Of a stretch of DNA of 64,000 nucleotides, positions 14,499 to 23,345 are shown piece after piece. Origin of the DNA: Microbacterium galbinum (GTDB lineage: Bacteria; Actinomycetota; Actinomycetes; Actinomycetales; Microbacteriaceae); the NCBI RefSeq assembly GCF_023091225.1, contig NZ_JAHWXM010000001.1, forward strand, positions 744,001 to 808,000, in the 5' to 3' direction. A program made the translations under genes and the position numbers. Position 1 is the stretch's first letter. Every line of letters begins with the position of its first letter. The notes beneath the pieces were generated by a model. That model was not told the DNA's origin and did not search any database. It saw only the letters and a list, made by a program, of their open reading frames with translations.

Positions 14499-15893
14499 TC
14501 AGTACGCGAGCAGCGCGGCGCGCGTCGCACGGGTGCGGATGAGGAGCGCGCGCTCGTCGTCCGACGCGAGCGGATCCCGTCCGGTGATCGCCCGCTGGCG
14601 GACGGATGCCAGCGTCGTCGCGTCCTTGATGAACTCGCGCATCAGGGGTCGACGATCTCCGCGCAACCGCGCCGCCCAGGCCATTCCGACCTTGCGCCCC
14701 GCCGGTGTCGCGAGCATCGTGACCTCCTCGGGAGTGAACCACCCCGCTGCCGCGTAGTCGCTCAGACGCGCCTTCGTCAGTCGCGCCTCCTCCCGGCGCA
14801 GCGCGACGATGCCGATGATGAAGCCGGCGAACAGCGGGACCTGCAGCGTGAAATACAGCAGGAAGAAGTCGGCGTAGGTCGCGGATCCGTTCCACAGCGC
14901 GTGCAGCAGGATCGCGCCCAGCAGGCCGAGGAGCCCCGCGCCGAGGGCCGCCCATGCCGAGGAGTGGCGGCGTGCTGCGAGTCCGATCGCGAGTCCCGTC
15001 AGTGACGTGAACATCGCATGGGCGAACGGAGAGAGGAGCGCGCGTACGACGAAGGTCACCGAGAGCTGCTCTCCCCCGCCCTCGATCAGGCTGATCGCGA
15101 AGTACTGGATGTTCTCGGTGAACGCGAACCCCGCGCCGACGAGCGCGCCGTAGACGACGCCGTCGATCGGACCGTCGAACGCGCGACGTGCCACGAGGAA
15201 GATGAGGAAGACGCCGAATCCCTTCCAGAACTCCTCGACGATGGGCGCCTGCACGACCGCGGCCAGCTCCTCCGAGCGGAAACCGAAGGCGAAGGTGAGC
15301 GCGAGATCGACCAGCAGTGTGAGGCCGACCGCAGCGACGGCACCCCACGCGATCGCGAAGATCACGAGACTCTTAGGCTCGGGCTCCCATCGATCGATCA
15401 GTCTCACGCCGAGGAACACGATCGCGAGCGGGATGAGCGCGAGCACCAGCCCGATGACGGATGCCGAGGGCCCGAGTGCCACGACGAAGTACCCGATCAG
15501 CGCCAGGAGGAGGAGCCCGAGGAATCCGAAGAGCCAGATCGATACGCTGCGCCCCTTGCGCGTCGGCACGGGGAGCGCCGGCAGCCCCTCGGCGGGAGAG
15601 GGCGCGGCCGGAGCGGGCGGCGTGTACGGCGTCGGCTGCGCGAGAGCGGAGGCATAGGCCGGCTGCTGCGAGAACTGCCGAGGCATGTACGCCGACTGCG
15701 CGTACTGCTGCTGCGAGAACTGGGGGGCGGGCGCCTGCTGCGGGGCGGGAGGCTGCTGCACGGCTGGAGGCTGCTGCGGAGCGGGAGGCTGCTGCGGAGC
15801 GGGAGGCTGCTGCGGAGCGGGAGGCTGCTGCGGGGCCGGCGGCGGGGTGTACGGCGAGGGCTGCTGCGGCTGGGACGGTCCTCCGAAACTCAT
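14499..15893 (-). CDS. PrsW-family intramembrane metalloprotease
   Basis: A 464-residue membrane protein. The first 100 or so residues are cytoplasmic and low-complexity, with an APQQPP unit repeated five times. About ten hydrophobic helices follow. PrsW hallmarks are all visible: IVEEFWKG (the EExxK motif), FAFTENIQYF, FAHAMFTSLTG and a final HALWNG; the Glu and His residues would hold the metal. PrsW relatives clip anti-sigma factors or other membrane proteins; the target here is unknown. The start at ATG 15893 is favoured over upstream codons by TATGCT seven bases before it. Confidence 0.85.
   Translation of the reverse strand: MSFGGPSQPQQPSPYTPPPAPQQPPAPQQPPAPQQPPAPQQPPAVQQPPAPQQAPAPQFSQQQYAQSAYMPRQFSQQPAYASALAQPTPYTPPAPAAPSPAEGLPALPVPTRKGRSVSIWLFGFLGLLLLALIGYFVVALGPSASVIGLVLALIPLAIVFLGVRLIDRWEPEPKSLVIFAIAWGAVAAVGLTLLVDLALTFAFGFRSEELAAVVQAPIVEEFWKGFGVFLIFLVARRAFDGPIDGVVYGALVGAGFAFTENIQYFAISLIEGGGEQLSVTFVVRALLSPFAHAMFTSLTGLAIGLAARRHSSAWAALGAGLLGLLGAILLHALWNGSATYADFFLLYFTLQVPLFAGFIIGIVALRREEARLTKARLSDYAAAGWFTPEEVTMLATPAGRKVGMAWAARLRGDRRPLMREFIKDATTLASVRQRAITGRDPLASDDERALLIRTRATRAALLAY
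15744..15850. repeat. 18-bp tandem repeat encoding APQQPP
   Basis: About five imperfect to identical copies of an 18-base unit (GGCTGCTGCGGAGCGGGA on the plus strand) inside the PrsW gene, in frame, so copy number can change without breaking the protein. Confidence 0.7.
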
Positions 15894-15900
15894 AGCCACG

Positions 15901-15906
15901 AGCATA
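15901..15906 (-). promoter_or_regulatory. -10 hexamer TATGCT of the PrsW gene
   Basis: TATGCT on the minus strand, seven bases before the ATG at 15893. Confidence 0.45.
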
Positions 15907-15970
15907 GGGGCCACAGCGGTGCCGGTAGCGGTATACCGGACGCCTCCGCGGACAGGGCGCAGCCACCGGG

Positions 15971-15976
15971 TAGCGT
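15971..15976 (+). promoter_or_regulatory. -10 hexamer TAGCGT, leaderless FAH-family gene
   Basis: TAGCGT followed by six bases and the ATG at 15983. Confidence 0.5.
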
Positions 15977-15982
15977 AGAGGC

Positions 15983-16852
15983 ATGCGGTTCGCTCATCTG
16001 CGCCGTCCGGATTCCCTCTCTGCGGTTCTCGCCGTGGTGGAAGACGCCGACGCCATCCTCGTCTCCGACCTCCTCACCGACGCTCCGGCGACGCTGCAGC
16101 AGCTCATCGAACGCGGGGACACCGCACTCGACCTGCTCCGCTCCGCCCTCGCCGACGGCGCCGCGCCCCGGCATCCGCTCGCCGATTGGTCGTTCGCCTC
16201 GGCGGTTCTGGCGCCCCCGGCCGTGCTGGCCGTGGGACTGAACTACGCGGCCCACTCGAGCGAGCTGGGTCTCAAGACCGACGCCGCACCGACCGTCTTC
16301 ACCCTGTGGCCGAACTCGCTGACGGGTCACCAGCAGACGACCTCCTGGCCCCGCGCCCTCAGCGAAGCGGTCGACTACGAGGCGGAGCTCGGTGTTCTGA
16401 TCGGCACCCCGGCGAAGAACGTCGCGGCGAGCGATGCACTCTCCCACGTCTGGGGCTATACGGTCGTCAACGACATCACCGCGCGGAACATCCAGTTCGC
16501 GGAGGCGCAGTGGTCGCGTTGCAAGTCCTTCGACGGCTTCACTCCGACGGGTCCCTTCGCGGTGACCGCCGACGAGATCGCCGACCCGCAGGATCTGCAC
16601 ATCTGGACCGTCGTCGACGGTCACACCGTGCAGGACGCGACGACCGGCCAGATGGTGCGCTCGGTCGCGACGCTCATCGCGCACCTCTCGCAGTCGCTCA
16701 CGCTGCTGCCCGGCACGCTCATCTCCACCGGCAGCCCGGGCGGTGCCGGCTACTCCCGCGATCCGCAGATCTTCCTCCGCGACCGTTCGACCGTCACCGT
16801 CGGCATCGACGGCATCGGCGAACTCACGACGCACTGCCGCATCCTCGACTGA
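15983..16852 (+). CDS. Fumarylacetoacetate hydrolase-family protein
   Basis: A 289-residue FAH-fold enzyme. The metal site is recognisable in EAVDYEAELGVLIG (two acidic ligands), VWGYTVVNDITARNIQ, and the catalytic-loop Lys in SRCKSFDGFTPTGPF. The closing SPGGAGYSRDPQIFL is also typical. Relatives hydrolyse acylpyruvates or decarboxylate oxaloacetate; the sequence does not select one. It is a single gene ending at the two-way terminator at 16874-16909. Confidence 0.88.
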   Translation: MRFAHLRRPDSLSAVLAVVEDADAILVSDLLTDAPATLQQLIERGDTALDLLRSALADGAAPRHPLADWSFASAVLAPPAVLAVGLNYAAHSSELGLKTDAAPTVFTLWPNSLTGHQQTTSWPRALSEAVDYEAELGVLIGTPAKNVAASDALSHVWGYTVVNDITARNIQFAEAQWSRCKSFDGFTPTGPFAVTADEIADPQDLHIWTVVDGHTVQDATTGQMVRSVATLIAHLSQSLTLLPGTLISTGSPGGAGYSRDPQIFLRDRSTVTVGIDGIGELTTHCRILD

Positions 16853-16873
16853 TCGTCGTCGGTGCGCGGAATC

Positions 16874-16909
16874 GCAGAAGGGCGGATGCCGAAGCATCCG
16901 CCCTTCTGC
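16874..16909. terminator. Two-way terminator, FAH gene / aspA
   Basis: GCAGAAGGGCGGATGC and its exact complement flank CGAA: 16-bp perfect arms midway between two convergent stop codons. Confidence 0.88.
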
Positions 16910-16918
16910 CGTCTCCGC

Positions 16919-18379
16919 TCAGATCTCGATGAGATCGTCGGTCGGGATGATCGGGATCGCGGCCGTGACGGCCTCGAGTCCGGACAGACGCGCGGGCGAC
17001 AGCTGCTTGGTGACCTCTTCCCGCGACATGAGGCCGGCCTCGACGACCAGGTCGGCGACGCTCCGGTTGGTGAGCAGAGCGGTCTTCGCGAGCGCTGCCG
17101 CGGCCGCGTACCCGATGAAGGGGGTGAGCGCCGTGATCACGCCGACCGAGGCACCCACCATGGTCCCGAGGCGGTCGCGGTTGGCCGTGATGCCGTCGAC
17201 GCAGTTCACCCGGAGGGTCCACATCGCCTGGCGCATCCAGGTGATCGACTGGAAGATCGAGTGCGCGATCACCGGCTCGAAGGCATTGAGCTGGAGCTGC
17301 CCGCCCTCGACCGCCATCGTCACCGTCATGTCCGCGCCCACGACGGCGAAGGCGACCTGGTTGACGACCTCGGGGATCACGGGGTTGACCTTGCCCGGCA
17401 TGATGCTCGAGCCCGCCTGGCGGGCGGGGAGGTTGATCTCGCCGAAACCGGCCTGCGGTCCCGACGAGAGCAGGCGCAGGTCGTTGCAGATCTTCGAGAG
17501 CTTGATGGCGTTGCGCTTGAGCGACGACGAGAACGACATGAACGCACCGGTGTCGCTCGTCGACTCGACGAGGTCGGTGGCGGTCTCGAGGTCGAGGCCG
17601 GTGATCTCACGCAGGTGCTTGAGGACGGCGGGCGCGTAGTCGGAGTGGGTCGTGATGCCGGTGCCGATCGCCGTCGCGCCCATGTTGATCTCGAACATGA
17701 GCGAGGCGTTCTCGGTGAGCCGGCTGTGATCCTCGCCGAGGGTCGTCGCGAAACCGTGGAACTCCTGGCCGAGCGTCATCGGCACGGCGTCCTGCAACTG
17801 CGTGCGTCCGACCTTCAGTACGTCGTGGAACTCCCCTGACTTCGCCAGGAACGATCGGCGCAGCAGGTCGAGCTCCTCGAGCAGCGCCCGCAGGGTCAGC
17901 GACAGGCCGATCTTCACGGCGGTCGGGTACACGTCGTTGGTGGACTGGCTGCGGTTGGTGTGGTCGATCGGCGAGAGGAACGCGTAGTCGCCCTTCTCGT
18001 GTCCCGCCATCTCGAGCGCGATGTTGGTGATGACCTCGTTCGCGTTCATGTTCGTCGAGGTGCCGGCACCGCCCTGGATCACCCCGACCGTGAACTGGTC
18101 GTGGAACTCGCCGTCGATGACGCGCTGGGCCGCGCGGTCGATCAGATCCGCCCGCTCCGGGTCGAGCACTCCGATCTCGCGATTCGCGCGGGCACTGGCC
18201 TGCTTGACCATCGCGAGGGCGCGAACGAGATCCGGGTAGACCGAGATCGGGCGCTTCGTGATCGGGAAGTTCTCGTCGGCGCGGGCGGTGTGGATGCCCC
18301 AGTACGCGTCGGCGGGAATCTCCATGCTCCCGAGGGAGTCGGTCTCAGTACGGGTCAGGGTCGGCGCGGCAGATGCCAT
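16919..18379 (-). CDS. aspA: Aspartate ammonia-lyase
   Basis: A 486-residue member of the fumarase/aspartase superfamily that releases ammonia from L-aspartate to give fumarate. The signature GSSIMPGKVNP, carrying the catalytic-base Ser on the flexible loop, lies near residue 325. GTSTNMNANEV and DHTNRSQSTNDVYPT (substrate-binding regions) are typical of aspartase rather than fumarase. The ATG at 18379 follows AAGGATG. A TAGACT hexamer at 18429-18434 gives a short leader. It works in the cytosol, linking aspartate catabolism to the TCA cycle. Confidence 0.95.
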   Translation of the reverse strand: MASAAPTLTRTETDSLGSMEIPADAYWGIHTARADENFPITKRPISVYPDLVRALAMVKQASARANREIGVLDPERADLIDRAAQRVIDGEFHDQFTVGVIQGGAGTSTNMNANEVITNIALEMAGHEKGDYAFLSPIDHTNRSQSTNDVYPTAVKIGLSLTLRALLEELDLLRRSFLAKSGEFHDVLKVGRTQLQDAVPMTLGQEFHGFATTLGEDHSRLTENASLMFEINMGATAIGTGITTHSDYAPAVLKHLREITGLDLETATDLVESTSDTGAFMSFSSSLKRNAIKLSKICNDLRLLSSGPQAGFGEINLPARQAGSSIMPGKVNPVIPEVVNQVAFAVVGADMTVTMAVEGGQLQLNAFEPVIAHSIFQSITWMRQAMWTLRVNCVDGITANRDRLGTMVGASVGVITALTPFIGYAAAAALAKTALLTNRSVADLVVEAGLMSREEVTKQLSPARLSGLEAVTAAIPIIPTDDLIEI

Positions 18380-18428
18380 GTCACATCCTTGTGGGTCGTG
18401 GCGAATGAGTGGAGTGGGGGATGACTCC

Positions 18429-18434
18429 AGTCTA
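18429..18434 (-). promoter_or_regulatory. -10 hexamer TAGACT of aspA
   Basis: TAGACT on the minus strand about 50 bases before the aspA ATG, giving a leader with its own ribosome site. Confidence 0.4.
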
Positions 18435-18467
18435 CGCCCGCGCCTTCGCCGCGCTCGGGGCACCGCA

Positions 18468-19376
18468 TCAGCGCGTCGGCTTCCGCGAGAACGCCTCCAG
18501 ACGCGCCTCGGGATCCAGCGCCGCCATCTTCTCGAGCCACGCCTCCGAGAAGTACTCGCCGGTGGGCGCCGTCGTCACCGGCACGACGGTATGCGTGATG
18601 GTGTCGGGGTACACGTGCACGAGGTTGAACGCTTGCGCGGCATCCATCCCGTTGACCTCGGCCGCCGGACGCGCGACGTTCATGGTGTAGCAGGTGGCGG
18701 AGGCGACGCTCACGGGCACCCCGGCGAACACCCCGGTCGACGAGTAGTGGAGGTGGCCGGCGAGGATACCGCGTACATCACTCCCCCGGATCACGGCCTC
18801 GAGCTTCTCCTGATGGCGCAGTTCGAGGATGTCGAACAGCGGGAGGTGGCTCGGCAGGGGCGGGTGGTGCATGGCCAGCAGCGTGCCCTGCGGAGCCGGG
18901 GTCCGCAGAACGTCGGCGAGCCAGGCGAGCTGGCCGTCGTCGAGGTCGCCGTGGTGCCAGCCGGGCACCGAGGTGTCGAGCGCGATGATGCGCAGGCCGT
19001 CGATCTCCCAGACACCCGTGACGGGCTCCTCCGTCGCGGGCGCGTCCAGCAGTCCCTCCCGCAGCGCGGGTCGCTCGTCGTGGTTGCCCGCGACCCAGAT
19101 CACCCGCGTCCCGAGTTCCCGGGCGACCGGCTCGACCGCGGCACGCAGGCGACGATAGGCGTCGGGCTCCCCCAGATCGGTCAGGTCACCGGTGAGGACG
19201 ATCGCTGCCGGAGAGGGGTGAACCGCTCGGATGGCGACCAGCGTGCGCGCGAACGTGTCGTCGACGTTGTAGCGCCCGCCCAAGCGCGCGCCTCCGGCGA
19301 GGAAGTGCGGGTCGCTGACATGGATGATCGTGTGCGACGCCGGCTGATGCCGACCGAAGACGTAGGGCCCTGGCAT
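18468..19376 (-). CDS. Calcineurin-like metallophosphoesterase (CpdA/Icc-type)
   Basis: A 302-residue phosphodiesterase with the complete dimetal motif set: DxH in HVSDPHF, GD in LTGDLTD, GNHD in WVAGNHDE, HH in LAMHHPPLP, and GHLH in LAGHLHYS. It resembles the class III cyclic nucleotide phosphodiesterases (CpdA, Rv0805), so 2',3'- or 3',5'-cAMP is a reasonable but untested substrate. The ATG at 19376 is six bases behind TAGGCT, which fits a leaderless message. It is followed by aspA on the same strand 88 bases on. Confidence 0.87.
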   Translation of the reverse strand: MPGPYVFGRHQPASHTIIHVSDPHFLAGGARLGGRYNVDDTFARTLVAIRAVHPSPAAIVLTGDLTDLGEPDAYRRLRAAVEPVARELGTRVIWVAGNHDERPALREGLLDAPATEEPVTGVWEIDGLRIIALDTSVPGWHHGDLDDGQLAWLADVLRTPAPQGTLLAMHHPPLPSHLPLFDILELRHQEKLEAVIRGSDVRGILAGHLHYSSTGVFAGVPVSVASATCYTMNVARPAAEVNGMDAAQAFNLVHVYPDTITHTVVPVTTAPTGEYFSEAWLEKMAALDPEARLEAFSRKPTR

Positions 19377-19382
19377 GGCACC

Positions 19383-19388
19383 AGCCTA
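19383..19388 (-). promoter_or_regulatory. -10 hexamer TAGGCT, leaderless phosphoesterase
   Basis: TAGGCT on the minus strand, six bases before the ATG at 19376. Confidence 0.5.
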
Positions 19389-19422
19389 CGACGGGGGTGG
19401 GACGCCGGAGCGCCCTGGGCCG

Positions 19423-19758
19423 TCAGTGGCCGACGACGATGATGATGATGCCGGCGACGACCGCGAGCGCGCAGAGGGCGAAGCATCCGTACGCACCGAC
19501 GAGCGACAGGCGCTTCTGCCCGTCGGTGAGCGGACTCTTGCGCGCCGCCTTGGCGGCCTGCTTCTCGGCTCGCCGGAGGTCCTTCTCGGTGATGACCGTG
19601 ATCGCGTCCGTGAACTCCGCGGGGCTCACGACGGGAGCGTGCCCGCTGCGCACCAGCAGGCGCAGACCCAAGGCGTAGAAGGTGACGATCGCGACGGCGC
19701 CGATCAGCGCCGCGACGAACACCTGGAAGAAGGCGAGCCAATCGATGGAGACGCTCAT
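19423..19758 (-). CDS. Small two-helix membrane protein coupled to PiT
   Basis: A 111-residue protein with one hydrophobic helix at each end (WLAFFQVFVAALIGAVAIVT; ALAVVAGIIIIVVGH) and a charged middle rich in Lys, Arg and Glu (KDLRRAEKQAAKAARK). The ATG shares four bases with the stop of the phosphate transporter gene, so it is translated by coupling and probably assists or tunes that transporter. I do not recognise a named family. Confidence 0.7.
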   Translation of the reverse strand: MSVSIDWLAFFQVFVAALIGAVAIVTFYALGLRLLVRSGHAPVVSPAEFTDAITVITEKDLRRAEKQAAKAARKSPLTDGQKRLSLVGAYGCFALCALAVVAGIIIIVVGH

Positions 19759-21080
19759 TCGCCCGTTCCCTTCTCGGTGCCGGCCTCGTCGCGGACCGCG
19801 GTCGTGCTCGTCGTGCGCGTGCCGTTCTTGCCCTGCGCACGCGCATCCGCCTTCGCCTGCTTGCGGGCCTTGGCTTCGGCCTTGGCCTGCTCGATCCGCT
19901 GCTGGCGGCGCGTGGGCGGCGGGGCATCCGGCAGATCGATCGCGAGGCCGGACTCGGCCACATCGCTCATCGCGTTCGCGGGCGTGACCGCGTCACGCCG
20001 CGAGCGCAGGAAGAGCCCGATGATGACGGCGAGGGCGAGGACCGCGTCGATCGCGATTCCCCAGCCTCCGAGCCAGAGGGCGATGAGCGCGGCCAGCGCG
20101 CCGACCGCGCCGGCGGCCGGAAGCGTGAGGAGCCATCCGATCGCGATGCGACCGGCCGTCCGCCAGCGCACCGTCGACCCGCGGCGGCCCAGACCGGAAC
20201 CGATCACCGAGCCGGAGGCGACCTGCGTCGTCGAGAGCGCGAAGCCGAATGCGCTCGAGGCGAGGATCGTCGCCGCCGTCGCGCTCTCGGCCGAGAAGCC
20301 CTGCGCCGGCTTCACGTCGGTGAGGCCCTTGCCGAGGGTGCGGATGATCCGCCATCCGCCGAGGTACGTGCCGAGAGCGATCGTCACCGCACAGGCGATG
20401 ATCACCCAGAGGTACGGGTCGGCCTGATCGGCGTTCTGCCATCCCACGGTGATGAGGGCCAGGGTGATGACACCCATCGTCTTCTGCGCGTCATTGGTTC
20501 CGTGCGCGAGTGCGACGAGCGAGGACGTGAAGATCTGCCCCCAGCGGAAACCGTCACGGCCGTCGGGCTTGCCGTCGTAGCGACGGGTGATCGAGTACGC
20601 CGCCTTGGTGGCGACGAAGGCGATGATCCCGGCGGTGACCGGCGCGATCAGAGCGGGAAGGATAATCTTCGACAGCACCATCCCGAAGTCGATGCCCTGC
20701 ACGCCCACGCCCACCAGCGTGGCGCCGATGAGACCGCCGAACAGCGCGTGCGACGAGCTCGAGGGCAGCCCGAGCAGCCACGTGAGCATGTTCCAGGTGA
20801 TCGCGCCGATGAGCCCGGCGAAGATCATCGGCAGGAAGACGGCGGCTTGGATGCCGTCCTCGTGGATGATCCCGTGCGAGACGGTCTTGGAGACCTCGGT
20901 CGACAGGAAGGCGCCGACGAGGTTCAGCACCGCGGCGAGGAGCACGGCGGTCTTGGGCTTGAGGGCACCGGTGGCGATGGGCGTGGCCATCGCGTTCGCG
21001 GTGTCGTGGAAGCCGTTGGTGAAGTCGAAGAAGAGTGCCAGCAGGATCACCAGCACGACGAGGAGGGCTGCGGTTTCCAC
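19755..21080 (-). CDS. pit: Inorganic phosphate transporter, PiT family
   Basis: A 441-residue low-affinity metal-phosphate/H+ symporter. The PiT signature GFHDTANAMATPIATG is present near residue 23 and a second in the C-half as ALAHGTNDAQKTMG, with ten or so helices between and around. The C-terminus is a charged tail rich in Ala, Lys, Arg and Gln. It starts with GTG at 21080. Three 11-base direct repeats resembling a PhoP box lie 60-100 bases upstream, suggesting control by phosphate supply. The small membrane gene downstream overlaps it by four bases. Confidence 0.93.
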   Translation of the reverse strand: METAALLVVLVILLALFFDFTNGFHDTANAMATPIATGALKPKTAVLLAAVLNLVGAFLSTEVSKTVSHGIIHEDGIQAAVFLPMIFAGLIGAITWNMLTWLLGLPSSSSHALFGGLIGATLVGVGVQGIDFGMVLSKIILPALIAPVTAGIIAFVATKAAYSITRRYDGKPDGRDGFRWGQIFTSSLVALAHGTNDAQKTMGVITLALITVGWQNADQADPYLWVIIACAVTIALGTYLGGWRIIRTLGKGLTDVKPAQGFSAESATAATILASSAFGFALSTTQVASGSVIGSGLGRRGSTVRWRTAGRIAIGWLLTLPAAGAVGALAALIALWLGGWGIAIDAVLALAVIIGLFLRSRRDAVTPANAMSDVAESGLAIDLPDAPPPTRRQQRIEQAKAEAKARKQAKADARAQGKNGTRTTSTTAVRDEAGTEKGTGE

Positions 21081-21142
21081 CGTTCGCTTTCGGTCGTTGA
21101 GGAAGAGGGAGATGTCGACGAGATCGACGTGACGAACGAAGA

Positions 21143-21175
21143 GTTCACCGTGGGTTTGACTTCCGTTAACCGGCC
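21143..21175. promoter_or_regulatory. PHO-box-like triple direct repeat
   Basis: GTTCACC, GTTTGAC and GTTAACC start at 21143, 21154 and 21165, exactly 11 bases apart. This is the unit length and heptamer consensus (GTTCACC) of the actinomycete PhoP binding site. It lies upstream of the phosphate transporter gene. Confidence 0.68.
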
Positions 21176-21223
21176 CCGTTGAATCCTCCCACCGTCCCCG
21201 GTGCCGGTCAACTCGACCTGGGA

Positions 21224-21229
21224 TAGCGT
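21224..21229 (+). promoter_or_regulatory. -10 hexamer TAGCGT, leaderless oligopeptidase B
   Basis: TAGCGT followed by six bases and the GTG at 21236. Confidence 0.5.
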
Positions 21230-21235
21230 GGAGCG

Positions 21236-23332
21236 GTGACCAACGCCCCGATCGCAGACCGACGCTCGACCCTCCGCACCCACCACGGCGACACGTTCGA
21301 CGACCCGTACGAATGGTTGCGCGAGAAGGAGTCCCCCGAGGTCGTCGCGCACCTCGAGGCCGAGAACGCGCACACGGATGCCGAGACCGCGCACCTCGCC
21401 GGACTCCGCGAGACGCTGTTCGAGGAGATCAAGGGCCGCGTGCAGGAGACCGATCTCTCGGTGCCGACCCGCCGCGGCGACTGGTGGTACTACAGCCGCA
21501 CGGTCGAGGGGGCGCAGTACCCGATCCACTGCCGTGCGGCGGCCGACGCCGACGACTGGACTCCCCCGCAGCTGACGCCGAACGTCGCCGTTCCCGGCGA
21601 GGTCGTGCTCCTCGACGGGAACGTCGAGGCCGAGGGTCACGAGTTCTTCTCCCTCGGAGCGTTCGACACCTCCGACGACGCGACGAAGCTGCTCTGGTCG
21701 ACCGACTTCGAGGGCGACGAGGTCTACACGATCCGTGTGCGCGACCTCACCACCGGCGAGACCCTGGCCGACGAGATCCCGAACACCGCCGGCGCGTTCT
21801 TCACGCCCGACGGCTCGGCCATCCTCTACACGACGCGCGACGACGCCTGGCGTCCCGACACTCTCTGGCTGCACGCGCTCGGAACCCCGGTGTCCGAGGA
21901 CGTCCAGCTGTTCCACGAACCCGACGAGAAGTTCTGGCTCGGCGCGGGCATCACCCGCAGCCGGAAGTACCTGGTCATCGGCGTCGGCTCGAGCATCACG
22001 AGCGAGGAGTACCTGGTCGATCTCGCCGGGCCTCTCACGGCGGCGCCGCGGATCGTCTGGCCGCGCGCCGAAGGCGTCGAGTACTCGGTCGAGCACGCGG
22101 TCGTCGATGGTGAGGACCGGCTGCTCATCCTCCACAACGACGATGCCCTCGACTTCGAACTGGTCTCGGTCGCGGCCGAGGCACCCCAGGGTGCGCGACG
22201 CATCATCCTGCCGCACGAGCCCGGTCGGCGGCTGCTCGGCGTCGATGCGTTCCGCGACTTCGCGACGGTCGAGTACCGGGCGGAAGGCCTGGAGCGGGTG
22301 GGTCTGCTCGACTACACGACGGATGCCGTCGCGGACATCCCCTTCGACGAACCGCTGTACTCGGCCGGAGTGAGCGGCAACCCGGAGTGGCACTCCCCCT
22401 TCCTCCGCATCGGGTACACGTCGTTCGTCACTCCGGGCACCGTGTACGACCTCGACCTCGCGACGAAGGAGCTGCTGCTCCGCAAGCGCGTCACCGTACT
22501 CGGCGGCTACGACCCGACCGAGTACGGGCAGCGGCGGGACTGGGCGACGGCCGACGACGGCACCCGAGTGCCGATCTCGCTGGTGTGGAAGAAGGAGTTC
22601 GGAGCCCCGGGCGAAACTCCGCGCCCTCTGCACCTCTACGGCTACGGCTCCTACGAGCACTCGATCGATCCCGGGTTCTCGGTGGCCCGCCTGTCGGAGC
22701 TCGATCGCGGCGTCGTCTTCGCCGTGGCGCACGTCCGCGGCGGCGGCGAGATGGGCCGCCAGTGGTACGAGGACGGCAAGCTGCTGCACAAGCGCAACAC
22801 CTTCACGGACTTCGTCGCGAGCGCGCGTCACCTCGTCGACACCGGGGTGACCGCTCCCGACCGCCTCGTCGCCGAGGGCGGCAGCGCCGGCGGACTCCTG
22901 ATGGGCGCCGTCACCAACCTCGCTCCCGAACTGTTCACCGGCGTGCTCGCCGCCGTCCCGTTCGTGGACGCCCTCACGACCATCCTCGATCCGTCGCTCC
23001 CCCTCACCGTCATCGAGTGGGACGAGTGGGGCGATCCACTCCACGACGCCGACGTCTACGCGTACATGAAGTCCTACTCGCCGTACGAGAACGTCCGCGA
23101 CGGCGTGCAGTACCCGCGCATCCTCGCGGTGACGTCGCTCAACGACACGCGCGTCCTCTACGTCGAGCCGGCGAAGTGGGTCGCCCGTCTGCGGGAGGCC
23201 GGAGCATCCGACGTCCTGCTCAAATGCGAGATGGTCGCCGGGCACGGCGGGGTCAGCGGGCGCTACAACTCCTGGCGAGAGCGTGCGTTCGAGCTCGCCT
23301 GGCTGCTCGACACGCTCGGTCTCGCCGACTGA
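21236..23332 (+). CDS. ptrB: Oligopeptidase B, S9 family serine peptidase
   Basis: A 698-residue prolyl-oligopeptidase-fold enzyme. The N-terminal beta-propeller (DDPYEWLREKESPEV at its start) gates a C-terminal alpha/beta-hydrolase with Ser550 in GGSAGG, Asp637 in SLNDTRV and His670 in GHGGVSGR. The sequence YGSYEHSIDP and RGGGEMGRQWYEDGK is characteristic of oligopeptidase B, which cuts short peptides after Arg or Lys in the cytosol. The GTG start is supported by the leaderless hexamer upstream. A large hairpin follows at 23346-23406. Confidence 0.92.
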   Translation: MTNAPIADRRSTLRTHHGDTFDDPYEWLREKESPEVVAHLEAENAHTDAETAHLAGLRETLFEEIKGRVQETDLSVPTRRGDWWYYSRTVEGAQYPIHCRAAADADDWTPPQLTPNVAVPGEVVLLDGNVEAEGHEFFSLGAFDTSDDATKLLWSTDFEGDEVYTIRVRDLTTGETLADEIPNTAGAFFTPDGSAILYTTRDDAWRPDTLWLHALGTPVSEDVQLFHEPDEKFWLGAGITRSRKYLVIGVGSSITSEEYLVDLAGPLTAAPRIVWPRAEGVEYSVEHAVVDGEDRLLILHNDDALDFELVSVAAEAPQGARRIILPHEPGRRLLGVDAFRDFATVEYRAEGLERVGLLDYTTDAVADIPFDEPLYSAGVSGNPEWHSPFLRIGYTSFVTPGTVYDLDLATKELLLRKRVTVLGGYDPTEYGQRRDWATADDGTRVPISLVWKKEFGAPGETPRPLHLYGYGSYEHSIDPGFSVARLSELDRGVVFAVAHVRGGGEMGRQWYEDGKLLHKRNTFTDFVASARHLVDTGVTAPDRLVAEGGSAGGLLMGAVTNLAPELFTGVLAAVPFVDALTTILDPSLPLTVIEWDEWGDPLHDADVYAYMKSYSPYENVRDGVQYPRILAVTSLNDTRVLYVEPAKWVARLREAGASDVLLKCEMVAGHGGVSGRYNSWRERAFELAWLLDTLGLAD

Positions 23333-23345
23333 CCGCGCGAAGAGA

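Noticed and set aside
15740..15850. Regular short repeats resembling a CRISPR array
   Set aside because: The unit is 18 bp, contiguous without spacers, and in frame inside the PrsW gene.
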